The notes under the pieces are model-generated. The model saw only the letters and a list, made by a program, of their open reading frames with translations, ran no database searches and was not told where the DNA came from. DNA of 64,000 nucleotides from Salarias fasciatus (lineage: Eukaryota; Chordata; Actinopteri; Blenniiformes; Blenniidae), in assembly GCF_902148845.1 (NCBI RefSeq), contig NC_043766.1:19046094-19110093 (forward strand), written 5' to 3'. Below are positions 22,863 to 36,600 of the stretch, piece after piece. Within the stretch, counting starts at the first letter, position 1. Every line of letters begins with the position of its first letter. Both the position numbers and the translations under genes were made by a program.

Positions 22863-25800
22863 ATGGCTTTGAAGATTGTCAAAGGGAGCATCGATCGGAT
22901 GTTCGATAAAAACCTCCAGGATTTAGTACGTGGCATCAGGAATCACAAGGAGGATGAGGTAAAGTGAGCGACGGGCGGACGCCGCCAGCGGGAACATTTG
23001 TTCGGTCTCGCTCCCTGATGTTGTAAAGTCAACGCTGTAACGCCACCGCCGTTATCGTTGACGACGTGAACGCTGGGACAGGCTGGCCAGCTAATGTTAG
23101 CGCCCGCTTACTCATTTCCCACAAGCTTAGCGACACAGTTGATAAAACTGGCGTTTGCTGTGAATGATGCCCCCCGCCGAGCACTCATTTCACGTTGCAT
23201 TTGTACCAGCTGGCTGCTATTAACATGGGAAAGAAAAAAAAAAGAGAGAGAACCTGAGATATTTTGAACTGGTTTGTTACTTGGTGTTAGCCAACACAGC
23301 TAACATCCAGATAGAGGAAGCGGATAGTGGTGGTTTTACGGTCCAAACAGTCTGGTTCTCCTCGGGGTCGATTTAACTCACCTGTTTACAGCTAACCCCC
23401 GAAAAACTACACTGCTCCCCGGCTGTCCACGCACACTCGCCTCTGTATGCACGGTTCTACTTAAAGAGAAAGCACTCCTTTATCTAAAAAAATGTGCAGT
23501 AATATCATTGTTAATGTAATTTTTCTTCGCCCACACGGTTATTTTTCTTAAATTAGGCCCACAAATAGACCTTCTGTATTTCCCAGTATTCGCATCCTAG
23601 GACTACTCCCTAATCCCCACACTCACCACGTATGCCCTGCTCGCTCAGCTCCCACTTCACTGGTATGACTTCTGCCCGCAATGTCTTTCCACTGCACGAT
23701 ACGAACACACTAACTCGTTTCGCGACGCTCTTTGGGGGAATATTTTGCACCTAAAATACCGATCATGGGTTCTTTGCCGATGAAGAAACGGTGGGGATTT
23801 TCAGATGCAGACTGTTACATCGCCGTGTCTTGTCCGTTGTTGTTTCCAGTGTCGTTTATTTCAACGTGGACTGGAGGCAAAAATCCTCCTCGCCGAAGTG
23901 GCCCATTTCCCAGATCGGGTACACGCAATTCTGAAAACACAGACATGGCTGCTGTGGATGTTTTCCTGTTAACTCGGTATATTCGGCACAATTTCGGCTC
24001 GAGCTGCACATCCTATTATTGGTTTGATGATGTCACCTGTGCCAGAGCCGCTGCTGACGGGCTCCTCTCGCTTCAGACAGGAGCGGGAGCGGGCTGGGAT
24101 GGAGCCTCTGCACATCACTGTTTGGACAAGGAGAAAACCACGTTTCCATCGGAACCCGTTTCTTTCTGATGCTCAGAGTTACCTAATCTTATTGGCGCTA
24201 TAAAAATGCATCAGGCGAAGCTAAAGGCTCGATTTGAAGAGTATTTTTCTTTTTCTTTTCTGTCTTGCTTTCTTTTTCTTTTTCTTTTTTTTTTTTGTTG
24301 CTGCGCAGGGCTGCGGTGTTTTGTACACCTGCCTCAAGCTGTAAGCCTACTGTGAAATGTAGAGGTAGCATGTCCAATCTGTGCCCTTGGATTCCCACAT
24401 TCTCTTTGGAAAATAGGAAACGCACTCACAAATAATTAGCTGTATTAGCATTAAAACGTTTTTTCCTGACTCCTACTATAACACAGACACAGTCCTCTTT
24501 GTGTTTTCAGAAATATAAAACGAGCATTTAGGTCAACATTAGTTTCAGACCATCATTGTTTGATCTTCTTATTCAGCCTAGGTAGGGTCTTACCAGTTCA
24601 CCAGTGGTAATTTAACCCGAGTAGTCTAGATAAGGTGGTGGTTGCCCAGTCAACAGTGGATAGTTTACTGAAATATTAATACTCAGTGTGAGTGTGCTCC
24701 TGAGTGTGTGTTGACTTTTTTTCCGGTCCAGTCTGTAGTTTCTCGAGCTCTGTGTTTGTTTTGCACATGTGTGCTGAGCCATTGCACATTTCATTCATTC
24801 CTCTCCCACCCACGACTTGGGAACAGCAGGCATATTTGAAAAAGGTGTAAGAATGGCTCAATTTAAAAGCAAAAACAGTACCTGTTTTAAAAAATTTTTT
24901 GGTTTAAGTACAGATGTGGGACCTTTTTTTTTTATCAGCCAACCCTGAAATTGCTAGGTTTTTAGTAAATATCTCTACCACATGTGTGTTACTTGAAAAA
25001 TGTGACCACGTGTCAATTATTTAACTCATTTCAACAGTTTAATAAGTGGGTCATTCAAGAGGAGTGTGCTTGAGAATCTGTGCTTTGTGTGGGTCTGGTG
25101 ATAGTGTCTTAAACCCTACTGTCTTAGTAAGACAGTTTCTGTAGGAACAGCCAACCTCAGTTCCAGCCCATTGCACCTCCCCCTGTCACTGTGCTGTCTC
25201 ATGACTACACACACATGACCAGCACACTCTCACACTCTACACAGCTATATGTGTTTGTGTAAAAAGACTTTTCCTCCCAACTATGGTTGAATGATTGTTT
25301 CCCTCTAGAAATATTTGAATCACTTTCTTTTATGTGCTGTTGAATGAAAAGTATTTTCTCAGTGTTTCAGGAAAGCTGTTGGTTTATTGCTGCGGTCATA
25401 GCAGCAACACTTTTTCCTCATTCGTTCAGGCATGAGGATCCAGGAAACAGTCATTCTTTAAAGTGCTTTGATAGGATAAATGGAGTGACTTTGATACCTT
25501 AAAGCGACGTGTCCTTTTCAGCTTCTTAGATACAGTAAAATAAATTGATCAATTTGCTTGTAGTCTTGGTTAATTTTTTCGATTCTTTAAGCACATAAAA
25601 TTAGTTTGATCTGAATCTTTTTTAATTTGTTTTTTAGTCTGCCTCTGCCACTTAGCTGTTTTATCTAACATTTGTGGTGTTACTTCAGTGTAACTAACCA
25701 CAGCTCAGGAGGGGACATTTTAGCAATACCTCTTTTAAGGGCTTAGAAAGTTAAAGGTAACATTTGATGCCCTTATTCAACAGTCATCATAATGAATGAA

Positions 25801-28800
25801 AATATGATAGCAGTACTGCAAAAAGTGCAACTATACATGTCAAACACAAACACAGAACTGAGAAAAGAGATTATGCTCTCTCATATTATGAGGTTTTTAC
25901 CAGACTTTACAGGCTGAAGCATAACATTCTGAATGACAACACAGCTACTACTTGAATTACGCTAGGTAGCAGCAAAGTGTCCATAAAATATAAGCATAAT
26001 AGTGGATCAAAATGCTTTTTAAGTCTTATAGACAAATGGAAAGATGTCTAAATTAGATTTTTTCTTTTCACACTTTCAGCAAGAAGTCTTGGTTGAGAAG
26101 GCTATGGTTGAAATCCATTTCACTTGCTGTAGCGTTAGTTTTCAGTTTACATAGCTGATTAACCTCACTAAACAGAATAATGAACTTATATTTTGATGCA
26201 AAATGGGGGACATGTGTAATGCCAATTTTCTGATCTATTGTGTAACAGTTTTCTGAATACTACAAAAAAATGCATTTTCTCACTTTTTTTTTCAATGTTT
26301 TCAAAGTTCAGCAGCAAGCTAAATACCATATTGTAAATGTTTAAAATGTCAAAAGGGATTTTTCCACAAACACGTTACGGCCTGTTTTTATGGACTGTTG
26401 TGTTGGTATTTGTACGAACAGTTCGTCATTCTTTAAATGCATAAAGGTGTTAAAGCAGCAGGGGGAATTTTTAAACACAGAACATCTGCTCAAGTGGGCC
26501 TGCATTTCCAACATCTGTCACACCCCATACTTGGCCTGCTTACATGTCTTCTGTCCCTTCCTTGTGTGCTTGCGGTTCACTCAAACCACACCTGAGTTTG
26601 TTTGAAACCGGGTCAAGACCTGGTTCCTATAATAGCAGTTGCACATCTTCAAATAAGGATGTCCTGATCATATCAGGGGTGATTTTAGTGTTTCTCACTT
26701 TAATTGATCAGCGATGAGCAAATTCAGCTGAGCAGCTGTTTAAGCCTCAGCTTTTTTGTTTGTTTTTTACTCAACAGCCGCCGTCGTCTGACTCCCATTT
26801 TGCGTGATGATCAAAAGACAGCGTAACCTTTCCACCGAAGCAGCATTAGCAGCGCAGCACAGTGGCTACAATGTCAGCAGTGTAAAAATATTTCAAAATG
26901 AAAAGCAAAAACTGTCCAGTGGCCATTTGCCATACCTGCAATTCTAGCATTTCAAGATGCGCAAGCATCAGAGCCTCATTCAGTATAACCAATTTGAGAC
27001 AAAATCTAAAAAGCAAAAACAACAGAGTACTAAGGCTTCACTAATGGTGTTTTCACGGCAGCATATGTACTGGTACATTGCCTGATTGAGTTTTTGGTTT
27101 TAGAGCAGCCTGAACCACAGCAGGGAACCGCCCCTGTTTTGTGGTGGCTACAGTCTGACACAGCCTGGATCTGGTGTGATGAAATTCTGGACTATCATAC
27201 TTTTAAAGCTTGTGCATCCTCTTGAGATTACATTTCTGATACCAGTTAGATCCAAGCAAGTGCATGACAAAATACAAGATAATTTAGAAAAGAATTACCA
27301 CAATTAGTTTTAAAACAGGCATATGGAGCTCCAACTCTTGCCACATGACATTGTAGAGCCTCACTGCATCCTCACTCGATTGATTCTGACGCTTTTCAGT
27401 TACATCGAGCAGTGTTGCATACATGTCACTTCTGAAGGTCTCATACAGAAGATAAGAACGTCAAACAGGCCATCCACAAGATGGACAATTAAGCAATGAA
27501 TGAAGATCATGTTATTTTATTCTTTTTTTTTTTTTTTTTTTTTTTTTCATAATTACTCTAAATGCAACCAAAACAGCAATTTGAAATGCATGTTGGGATC
27601 ACAACAGCAGAATTAGCAGGATTTTTATCCTGTTACTGGTACTCAGTACACACTTGACATTTAGCATGCCAGTTCACCTAATCTAATGTATTGTTTGTGT
27701 CCTCTCTTTTGTCTGCCCTCAGGCCAAGTACATCTCCACGTGCATCGATGAGATCAAACAGGAACTCAAGCAGGACAACATTGCTGTCAAAGCCAATGCT
27801 GTGTGCAAGCTCACCTATGTAAGACACCTTACCAACTGGTGTTTCATTGACTCTTTATGTCCCTGACAAGCTCCCTTTACATGTGAACACTTTTATGAGA
27901 ATGGTTTGCTTTTGTCGCCCTTTGCTGATGGGAATCTGTGAACAATCGTCGCAATTTAACTTTCCCCAATACACAGAGACCCTGCACATGCATAGAATTG
28001 CATGAGTAAATTGACAACACTAACAATGGCAGATTGCTTTGGGCTGATAATTGTTTGAATTTAACAGAGACATAGTACTTCTACACCAACATCTGGTTCA
28101 GCGCAATGACTTTTCATTCATTGAACATTTCCTGATTTTCCATGGTGGCAATAAAATGCTCTTCTATGAAATACAGCTAAAAGGCATGATTGAATGTTTA
28201 CACCTCACTGTTCTATGTGCGCATGTGCATACTGTTGCATTAGTAAAAGCACAAAATCACTTGGTGGCCACATAAACTACAGCATTTGTAGCATTTCTTT
28301 TTTTCCTGTGTGTGATGAGCATTCTGAAAGTGTTGCTGTTTGCACATGTAACGTTTCAGAGTGAAATCAAAAACGATTCTGATTTCACTAGATCTCGCTC
28401 AAATAAACTACACTGCCTGATACTGATCAGCTAGAAGCCCAGCAAACAGTGTTAAGATTGAATCGAATCATTTAGATTTGGTACACATTTTTGATTCATA
28501 TCTATTGTTTCTGTTGGCCTTTGTGCTCATTTTGAGAGTTGGTTTTGCTGTATCCCACAGTATCAACATTTCCTTCCTTTTTTCTCTCACTGATTTTTTT
28601 TTTGTCTGTTACAGCTTCAGATGCTGGGATATGATGTCAGCTGGGCTGCGTTCAACATTGTGGAAGTTATGAGTTCCTCCAAATTCACATACAAGGTACT
28701 GTTTGAATATTGTGAATTGAATTTCAAAAAACACATGCTGCAGCAAAGTGCATGTGGTTTGACTAAATTAAATCCCCAAGATGAGCCTTGGGATGAATAC

Positions 28801-30581
28801 GTCATATTATAGTGTAAATGAATGCAGAGCTAGAACAAGCCACTAAAAATCTTGTCATGCTGTTGTTGTTTTTTTTCCTTGCTTTTCTTCCCGCAGAGGA
28901 TTGGCTACCTGGCAGCCTCGCAGTGCTTCCATGAGAGCACAGATGTAATCATGCTGACAACCAATCAAATTCGAAAGGTCAATGATGTGCTTTTTTGGGC
29001 CACTATGAATATTCAGCCCTCAGCCTACCTTAGCTGTTTAACTGACATTTTACTTTCTGATTTTTGTTCTTTAATGTTTGCCCATGCAGGATCTCAGCAG
29101 CCCGAACCAGTATGACACAGGTGTTGCCCTCACAGGGCTCTCTTGTTTTGTGACCCCTGACCTTGCTCGGGACTTGGCCAATGACATCATGACTCTGGTG
29201 AGTCAGAACGTGTTTATTCACATAGTTCCCATCTCTCGTATTTACCTGAGAAATACGCAGGAAGAAAAGACATTTTATTACAACTTATAAACAAGGCTTT
29301 TTTGATTTGCTGTTTCCATTAGATGTCCCACACAAAACCTTACATTCGAAAGAAGGCGGTGCTGATCATGTACAAGGTGTTTCTGAAGTATCCAGAGTCC
29401 CTTCGCCCTGCCTTTCCCAGGCTCAAAGAGAAGCTGGAGGACCCAGACCCAGGTATCAAAAAAATATTGTGCTGCCCAGAAAACTCACCAGTCTACTGTC
29501 CCGATGATAGTGTACCCCAAGGTCTTGTTTTTCTCAAATCTTGCTTTGGCTGCGTGTACTCTTTTCTCTAGTGGTAATTCATAGAAAGAGTTGTGACTCA
29601 TGGGGCCAGATGTTTTCTGTCACCCGAGGCCTATGCATTATTCATCAGGGAAGAATATGAGATTACAGGAGGCACAGTCGCAATATTGCCATGACTGTCT
29701 TTGGCCCTGACAGATTATCTCTGAGAACGTTTACTCAGCTTTATGTCTTATTTTAAAAGTGGTGACATACTTAGGTTCTTTATGTCAGTAAGTTATTACT
29801 TTTGAGTTAAAAGTGGCATTCATGACACAGAGACCGTATGCAATTTTTAAGTCATGTCAAAAGATTTTCATGTTTATTTTAAGCCCTCATAGAATGTCTA
29901 TAGAATTACATGAAACATTTTTTTTAATCATTGTGCAAATCTTTTTATCCATTCTTGATTATCTTTATTTTAACATACTATCTTTAATTTTTAGATATGC
30001 ACATTACAAGTATGTTTAGCATTCTGTTGTTTTAGTGAACACTGTTTATTAAAAATTTAATTTTCTCGTACTACAGGCGTCCAGTCAGCAGCAGTAAATG
30101 TTATTTGTGAACTGGCCCGGAGGAATCCCAAAAACTACTTGTCCCTCGCCCCACTCTTTTTCAAGCTGATGACCTCCTCTACTAATAACTGGGTTCTCAT
30201 CAAGATCATCAAGCTGGTACGTGAACAGGATGGAAAGACCTACAATTTAGTAGTTGTAAGAGTAGTTTCTAAGTGTTACTGTCTTTGTTTAGGTTTCCTT
30301 TTTTTGTATATATGTTTTTAGTGTGATGGCAAAAATGTCAATATTATGTTTATGGTACACAGGCAAGCTGGATTTTGTATTTACTTCCAGAAGTAGACTA
30401 ATGAGTGAATCAGTCATGAAGGAGGGATTCATAGTTATTCTTCATACACTCACAAGTGTGCTGCACGTAAATGTGTACTTTTTTTCAATAGCAGCGTTTC
30501 TCTAAAAGCATTAATGTCGGTATTTTTTTTACACTTTCTTTGACAGGGAAAATACATATCAATTGATGTGTTGATCGACAT

Positions 30582-30615
<34 letters not shown>

Positions 30616-33600
30616 TTTTCATGCAGGGTGATTTGTAGCATTTTATGAAGAATCGTGCTTTAAGCTTTTTATGAAAGATTACTTGCTCTTCTTTATAGTT
30701 TGGTGCTCTCACACCTCTGGAGCCACGGTTGGGGAAGAAACTGATTGAACCTCTGACAAACCTGATCCACAGGTGAGGCAACATCTCATAGATGATGGAA
30801 ATATTCAGATATAATAAATTCATTAACATAATCCTGCATCTTTTTCATTATTTGTAACCGTGTCCTCCTCCTCTTCCTCACAGTACCTCTGCCATGTCTC
30901 TGCTGTATGAATGTGTCAACACTGTAATTGCAGGTCAGTACTGGTACTGTGTGGGTAGAATAATATTCTCTCTATGGTTAGAGTGCACCTCAATGATATT
31001 ATTATACATTTTATATTATTTTGGGAATGTAATGGTTGTGTTTTTGTTTTTTTTTTGAATGACTTGAGTTTTAAAACGGTGATTGAGAGAATTCAAAGCA
31101 TTATAGTTAATGCTTCACTTATGGCCATTTAATTCTTAAAAGTTCTGCCTGTTTTGTTCGGTCATTATGTGTTAAGGGGGTTTTCAACTTGTAGATTCAG
31201 CTTTTTCTGTCACAGAGGATTTAGCTCACATTCAGGTCTAACGGTTTCTCTGTCCTGCATTGCAGTGTTGATTTCTTTGTCCTCTGGGATGCCGAACCAC
31301 AGTGCTAGCATCCAGGTAAGCATTGAAGGTCCTCTCCCCAATCCCCTCCCCAGCTCATTCGGAGAGTTTTTTTTTTTTTTTTTGTTTAATCCCTTTCCAC
31401 TCCAGTTGAACCACAGTGCATGCTTTCACCAGTTGAATCTGTTTGCAAGTCTGTCTCTTCAAATATATTTCAAACATCTGCACAGTAACTGGCAGGCTGC
31501 AACGCCTCCATTAAGGTTTTTTTTTTTTCTTCTTTTTTGGGTTCTAAGTCTTTGTGATTGCTATTGATTCGTAAACGGTTGTTTTCAAACATGCTTTATT
31601 CACCTTTTTTTTTTTTTTAGGCTAATCTGAGTTTCTTTTTTTATTGTGTTCATATGATGTGCTGAAACTGGTGTGGAAAGGTTTACCGTGTTGCTAACAA
31701 CTCTGCCCGTCTCCGACTCTCCCCCTCTCTCTCCTCTCCCTCCTCTCCCACAGCTCTGTGTGCAGAAACTGCGAATCCTGATTGAAGACTCGGACCAGAA
31801 CTGTGAGCCCTCTGTCAATGCCTGCAGTGTGTCATTTTCTCATTGTCTGCGTGTTTCTGACTGTGGAACAGTCCTCCCCTTTAGACGACAATGTAGAGCC
31901 CTGACTCTGGATAACTCGAACATGATTACCTTTTCAGTTTGAATTAAAAAGTGGTGTGCTGGGACGAACGTTCCACCATGCTCACTTGTCTCCCACAGAA
32001 ACTTCCCACATTTGATGGAGATAATTAACAACTTGTGTGTTTTTCAGATGATTGCTTCAGTCTAAAATTACTACAGGTTGCCTAAGTGCGATGATCAATT
32101 CCAGGGCCTGCCTCTGAACATATTTCCTTTCTACACATTATTTGACGCTCAGATTGCTTCATTGAGCCATTCGAGTTATCTGGACCCTCCCATGTAGATA
32201 GTCTGTGTCTTTGTGCAGTAGATTTTAGACCACTGCCATAATAACGGCAAACTGTGAACTTGTTGTTTGAGGTTATCCTTTTACTAAATCTCCTATTAAA
32301 CTTGAATTTGGATTTGCAATTTAACTGTTCCTAAAAATGTGCAGATATTCGGTTAATCGCCACAATAAGTAAAAAGCAAAAGTTCACAGCATGTGGTATT
32401 TAGAAACGTGGTTAAAAGGAAAGTTGATCAGTAAACTTGCAGTGTTAGGTTTTAGTTATCTGTATTGCAGGCTGCTCAAAATAAGACATTACTCATACGA
32501 TTTTGTGTGTAGTGATTCAAACACCAGATGCATTATTGTGGTTAATAAGTTCAGAGAATAATGATCAATTGAATATCTGATATGTTATGCTTTCTCATGA
32601 AGCTATGCCATTTTTACTGATAATCTTTTCCTTTCCTCAGTATACAAGGGGTCTGCTTCTGTTCCCCTTCACTGTAGTAGTGAATTCAGCAGTTGTTTCG
32701 TCATCTTTGCCAGCAGCTCCACTGAGACCACACCTCTGGCCTTTTTGCACTGTACTCATTGCAGTGATCATCCTCCTCTCACCCCAAGGTCACGACCACA
32801 CATGTATCGACCCAGAAACCTGAGAGGCCTTAGTCCTCTCCACATCAGATGATCGACAGGATGCCATGATTCAGCAGATCTCTGAATTAAATAGAAATCT
32901 TTTTGGGGAGTCAGTCAGATGAGCTGCCAGGGTTAGAACAAAGGATAACACAAAACAAAATGACTGTGTCCTGTGTGTGTGTGTATGTGTGTGTTTGTGT
33001 GTCTTTTCCATTATTTTTTGTGTTTTTTGTTACTTTCCCCTCTTTATATTTACATGTGATATGCTTTAGATTTATTCAGTGAAGATAAATAAGTATGTAA
33101 ATATTTTCCACTGAAAAGCTAACATTTGTCTTGAGCGAGTACTTGATAGTGACTTGAAGTGTAGAATAAACTTGAACATATGTGGTAACTGTCAGGCTTC
33201 TGATTGATATGGTATATAATTGTGAAAAGATACATGTCTGCTCAGTGTCCTTAGGCCCTGTTTGTTTATGCATTTGTATAGTGAAGTACTTGGGCCTGCT
33301 GGCCATGTCAAAGATCCTCAAGACCCATCCCAAGTCAGTGCAGTCGCACAAGGACCTCATCCTCCAGTGTCTGGATGACAAGGATGAGTCCATTCGTCTG
33401 AGAGCGTTGGACTTGCTCTATGGAATGGTATAGAGCCGTCACCTTTACATCTCCATGGTCATGTTTGTTTTCATTGTCATATGCACAGTGATGGTGAACA
33501 TTTTCACATTTGTAATTTGTAATTTTATTTTTTGGAAAGATACACTTGGCAGGCAGTGACACACCAAGATGAAATGTAGAATTGCTAAACAGCAACCTGC

Positions 33601-36600
33601 CACAGCCAGAAAAAAATGTATACAAATGACTTTCATGTACCACTAAACAGTAGCCACAAAATGCTAAATAAGGAGTTCCTTATATTATATGTTTAAAAGA
33701 AATTATGCTATAAACACACAACAACACATTTCTGCAGTTATATCAAATTTAATTTTTGCTCTGTGTGTGACATTTTTTTTGTTTTTTTTTTAAATATGAC
33801 ACCACTGTGGAATTGATTTCTGCTGAATCCAGGTATCCAAGAAGAACTTGATGGAGATCGTGAAGAAGCTGATGCTCCATGTGGACAAAGCTGAAGGAAC
33901 CACTTACAGAGATGAACTGCTCACCAAAATCATCGACATCTGCAGCCAGAGCAACTACCAGTACATAACCAACTTCGAATGGTCAGTGTTACTTTGTATT
34001 AGCATTGACTGTTTGACCGAAGGATTCTCAATGATTGTCTGATATTTTCTATTGGATAGATATGTTGTGTAACTGTGTCTTTACATGTGTCTTCCAGGTA
34101 CATTAGCATACTGGTGGAGCTGACCCGATTAGAGGGCACACGCCATGGTCACCTCATTGCCTCTCAGATGCTGGATGTGGCCATTAGGGTCAAAGCCATC
34201 AGGGTCTTTGCTGTTGCCCAGATGGCTACTCTGTTGGACAACGCCCACCTGCTGACAGGCAACATGCAACGAAATGGCATTTGCGAAGTGTTGTATGCGG
34301 CAGCCTGGATCTGTGGCGAGTTCTCGGAGTAAGAATACTTTTATATTTTGAGGCACTTTTAAAACGGTCTTCTGACAGTTGTGGTTTAATAGTCTGTATT
34401 TGGTAGAGATTACAGAGCCGCATGTGAATTTTTGTCTTGTTTTTTTCCCCATGTCCTGTGACATGGGGAAAAATGCAGACATGGGTCTGCACTGGCAGAC
34501 AGTAAAAGCATTGATATAAACAAAGAAATGATAATCAAGCCATTGTGACCAACCATGTTGAGTTGGCACAACTCCATCTTTATTTATTCTTTGTAGGATG
34601 CAGTTGTTGGGTTTGCTTTTATACCTGAGGCATTTTGAAAGCCTTATATGAAGTTCTTTTGTCCACTCACTACAGATATTACACCATATAAAATTGTAAA
34701 TTTTATATGTGAAATTACTATTTATTTATTGTGTTCTCTATTTGTTTTTTTATTTTTGCTCCACAGTTCCTTAGTAAAGAAAACATTTTTATTCAATAAG
34801 CAGCCTCAGAGGTTTTTATGCTTGAGGCACAAACTGCATATGTTTCATCTCAACTCAGGGCAATACTGTCAGTCCCTGAAAATAATTTTAATTTGTTGTT
34901 TTGTCACAAATGCGTGTTTTTAAGAGTCAAAGTTCTTAAACATCAGGTTAAATGTCAGCTACAAGCTGACCTAGTTCTTCACAAAATAAATTGCACCAAT
35001 TAATTTGAGGCAAAGTTCGATAAACACAGCCATGACTGTAGTTATTTTTTATAAAATCCAGTGGAAGCTTATTCATTCTTTAGAGCTGTTAATGAACACA
35101 AAGGTGGTTTTATAAGTAGTGAAGGTATAAGCTCACCATGACTATATAATAATGGTAATCTGTAATATTTTCTCATTGGAAATGAGTGAATCATTTGGCC
35201 TTCCACGTCTTTTCATCTTGGCTGTATCTGTATGTTGAACCCTGTCCGTCTGCTCTGAATGGCACATTGGACATTTTGACAAAACTGAACTTCACCAAAA
35301 AGTGACCCCTTAAAGGCATCCCTCTTGGTGACTAAATATTCCACCGTGTAACTTAGAGATATTGCAACCTTTATCACATGCTGCGATTCATTGTTGTTGA
35401 AATCCAAATTTTCCAATATTCTGCGTGTTTGTGATCTTTCTGTGAGTCCGGGGTCACGAAACAGTCACTGTCCCTCCTAGGCACCTAGAGAACCCGATGC
35501 AAACGTTGGAGGCCATGCTGCGGCCCAAAGTGGCCACCCTGCCCGGCCATATCCAGGCCGTGTACGTCCAAAATGCAGCTAAGCTGTTTGCCACTGTGCT
35601 GAAGAGCCAGGAGGGCAACACGGACAGCACAGCTGCGCAGGAGACTAGTCAGCTGATGATAGACAGGCTGCCACTGTTTGTCCAGAGCGCCAACCTGGAG
35701 GTCCAAGAGAGGGTATGTTAAATGAGCAGCAAATTGATTGCGCACACATTTCACCCTTTCCCTAAAACACCTACTAATGAGACAAACAACTGTGTTCTGA
35801 ATTCTCCTTTTGTGCACAGGCGTCTTGCATCCTGCAGTTGGTTAAGTACATCCAGAAACTGCAGCAGAAGGATGTAGAAGTAGCGGAAGAAGTTAGTGCT
35901 CTGTTTGCAGGTGAACTCAACCCAGTCGCTCCCAAGGCACAGAAGAAAGTACCCGTTCCCGAAGGGTGAGCTTCCTCAGCGCATGACTTTGACCACATTA
36001 AAATGACATATACTACCCAGTGTTGCGTTATGACATAAGGCGACTTGTAAACAGCATGAAACCTTGCTCTCAAGCTGCAATTGATGCTCAAGGGCACATG
36101 ACAAGTTGAGATGTTGACTTTTTTTTTTTTTTTTTTTTTTGTGGTAGACATGCCACTATTTTTGAGGCAGTCACTGCAGCATGGACTTCCATATGATTTC
36201 CATAATTTTGACCCGAAAGCCAAATATTCACAACTTGTCAATAGTTGTATATTTAAACTTTTTTAGATGTGAAAAAAGCCAAAACAAATAGTAATGGTAA
36301 GGCTAATGTATGTTTGTGTTTGAGTGTTATTAATTTTTTTTTTTGTCTGAGTTGTGATCAATGAAATAATCCATGTCTGTTTGTGTAGCCTGGACCTGGA
36401 TGCTTGGATCAATGAGCCTCCATCCGAAAGCGAGTCTGAGGATGAGCAACCCAAGGCTATTTTTGCTAAGGAGGAGCCCAAGCATTCTCGACCCCGTCAC
36501 ACAGAAGTGGATGAGAAAGAGCTTGCAAGGGTAGGCTGAGCTAGGAACTGAAACACACTCCATACATTAAGGAAAATGTCCCATCCTGTCTCATGTAAAA

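Noticed and set aside
23732-24169. 145-codon open frame in ap3d1 intron 1
   Set aside because: It lies in CpG-rich intron sequence, resembles no family, and has no supporting splice or promoter context; GC-rich DNA yields such frames by chance.
32587-32823. Possible cassette exon in ap3d1 intron 11
   Set aside because: An acceptor-like CCTTTCCTCAG precedes an open stretch, but there is no fitting donor or family sequence, and exons 11 and 12 join in frame without it.
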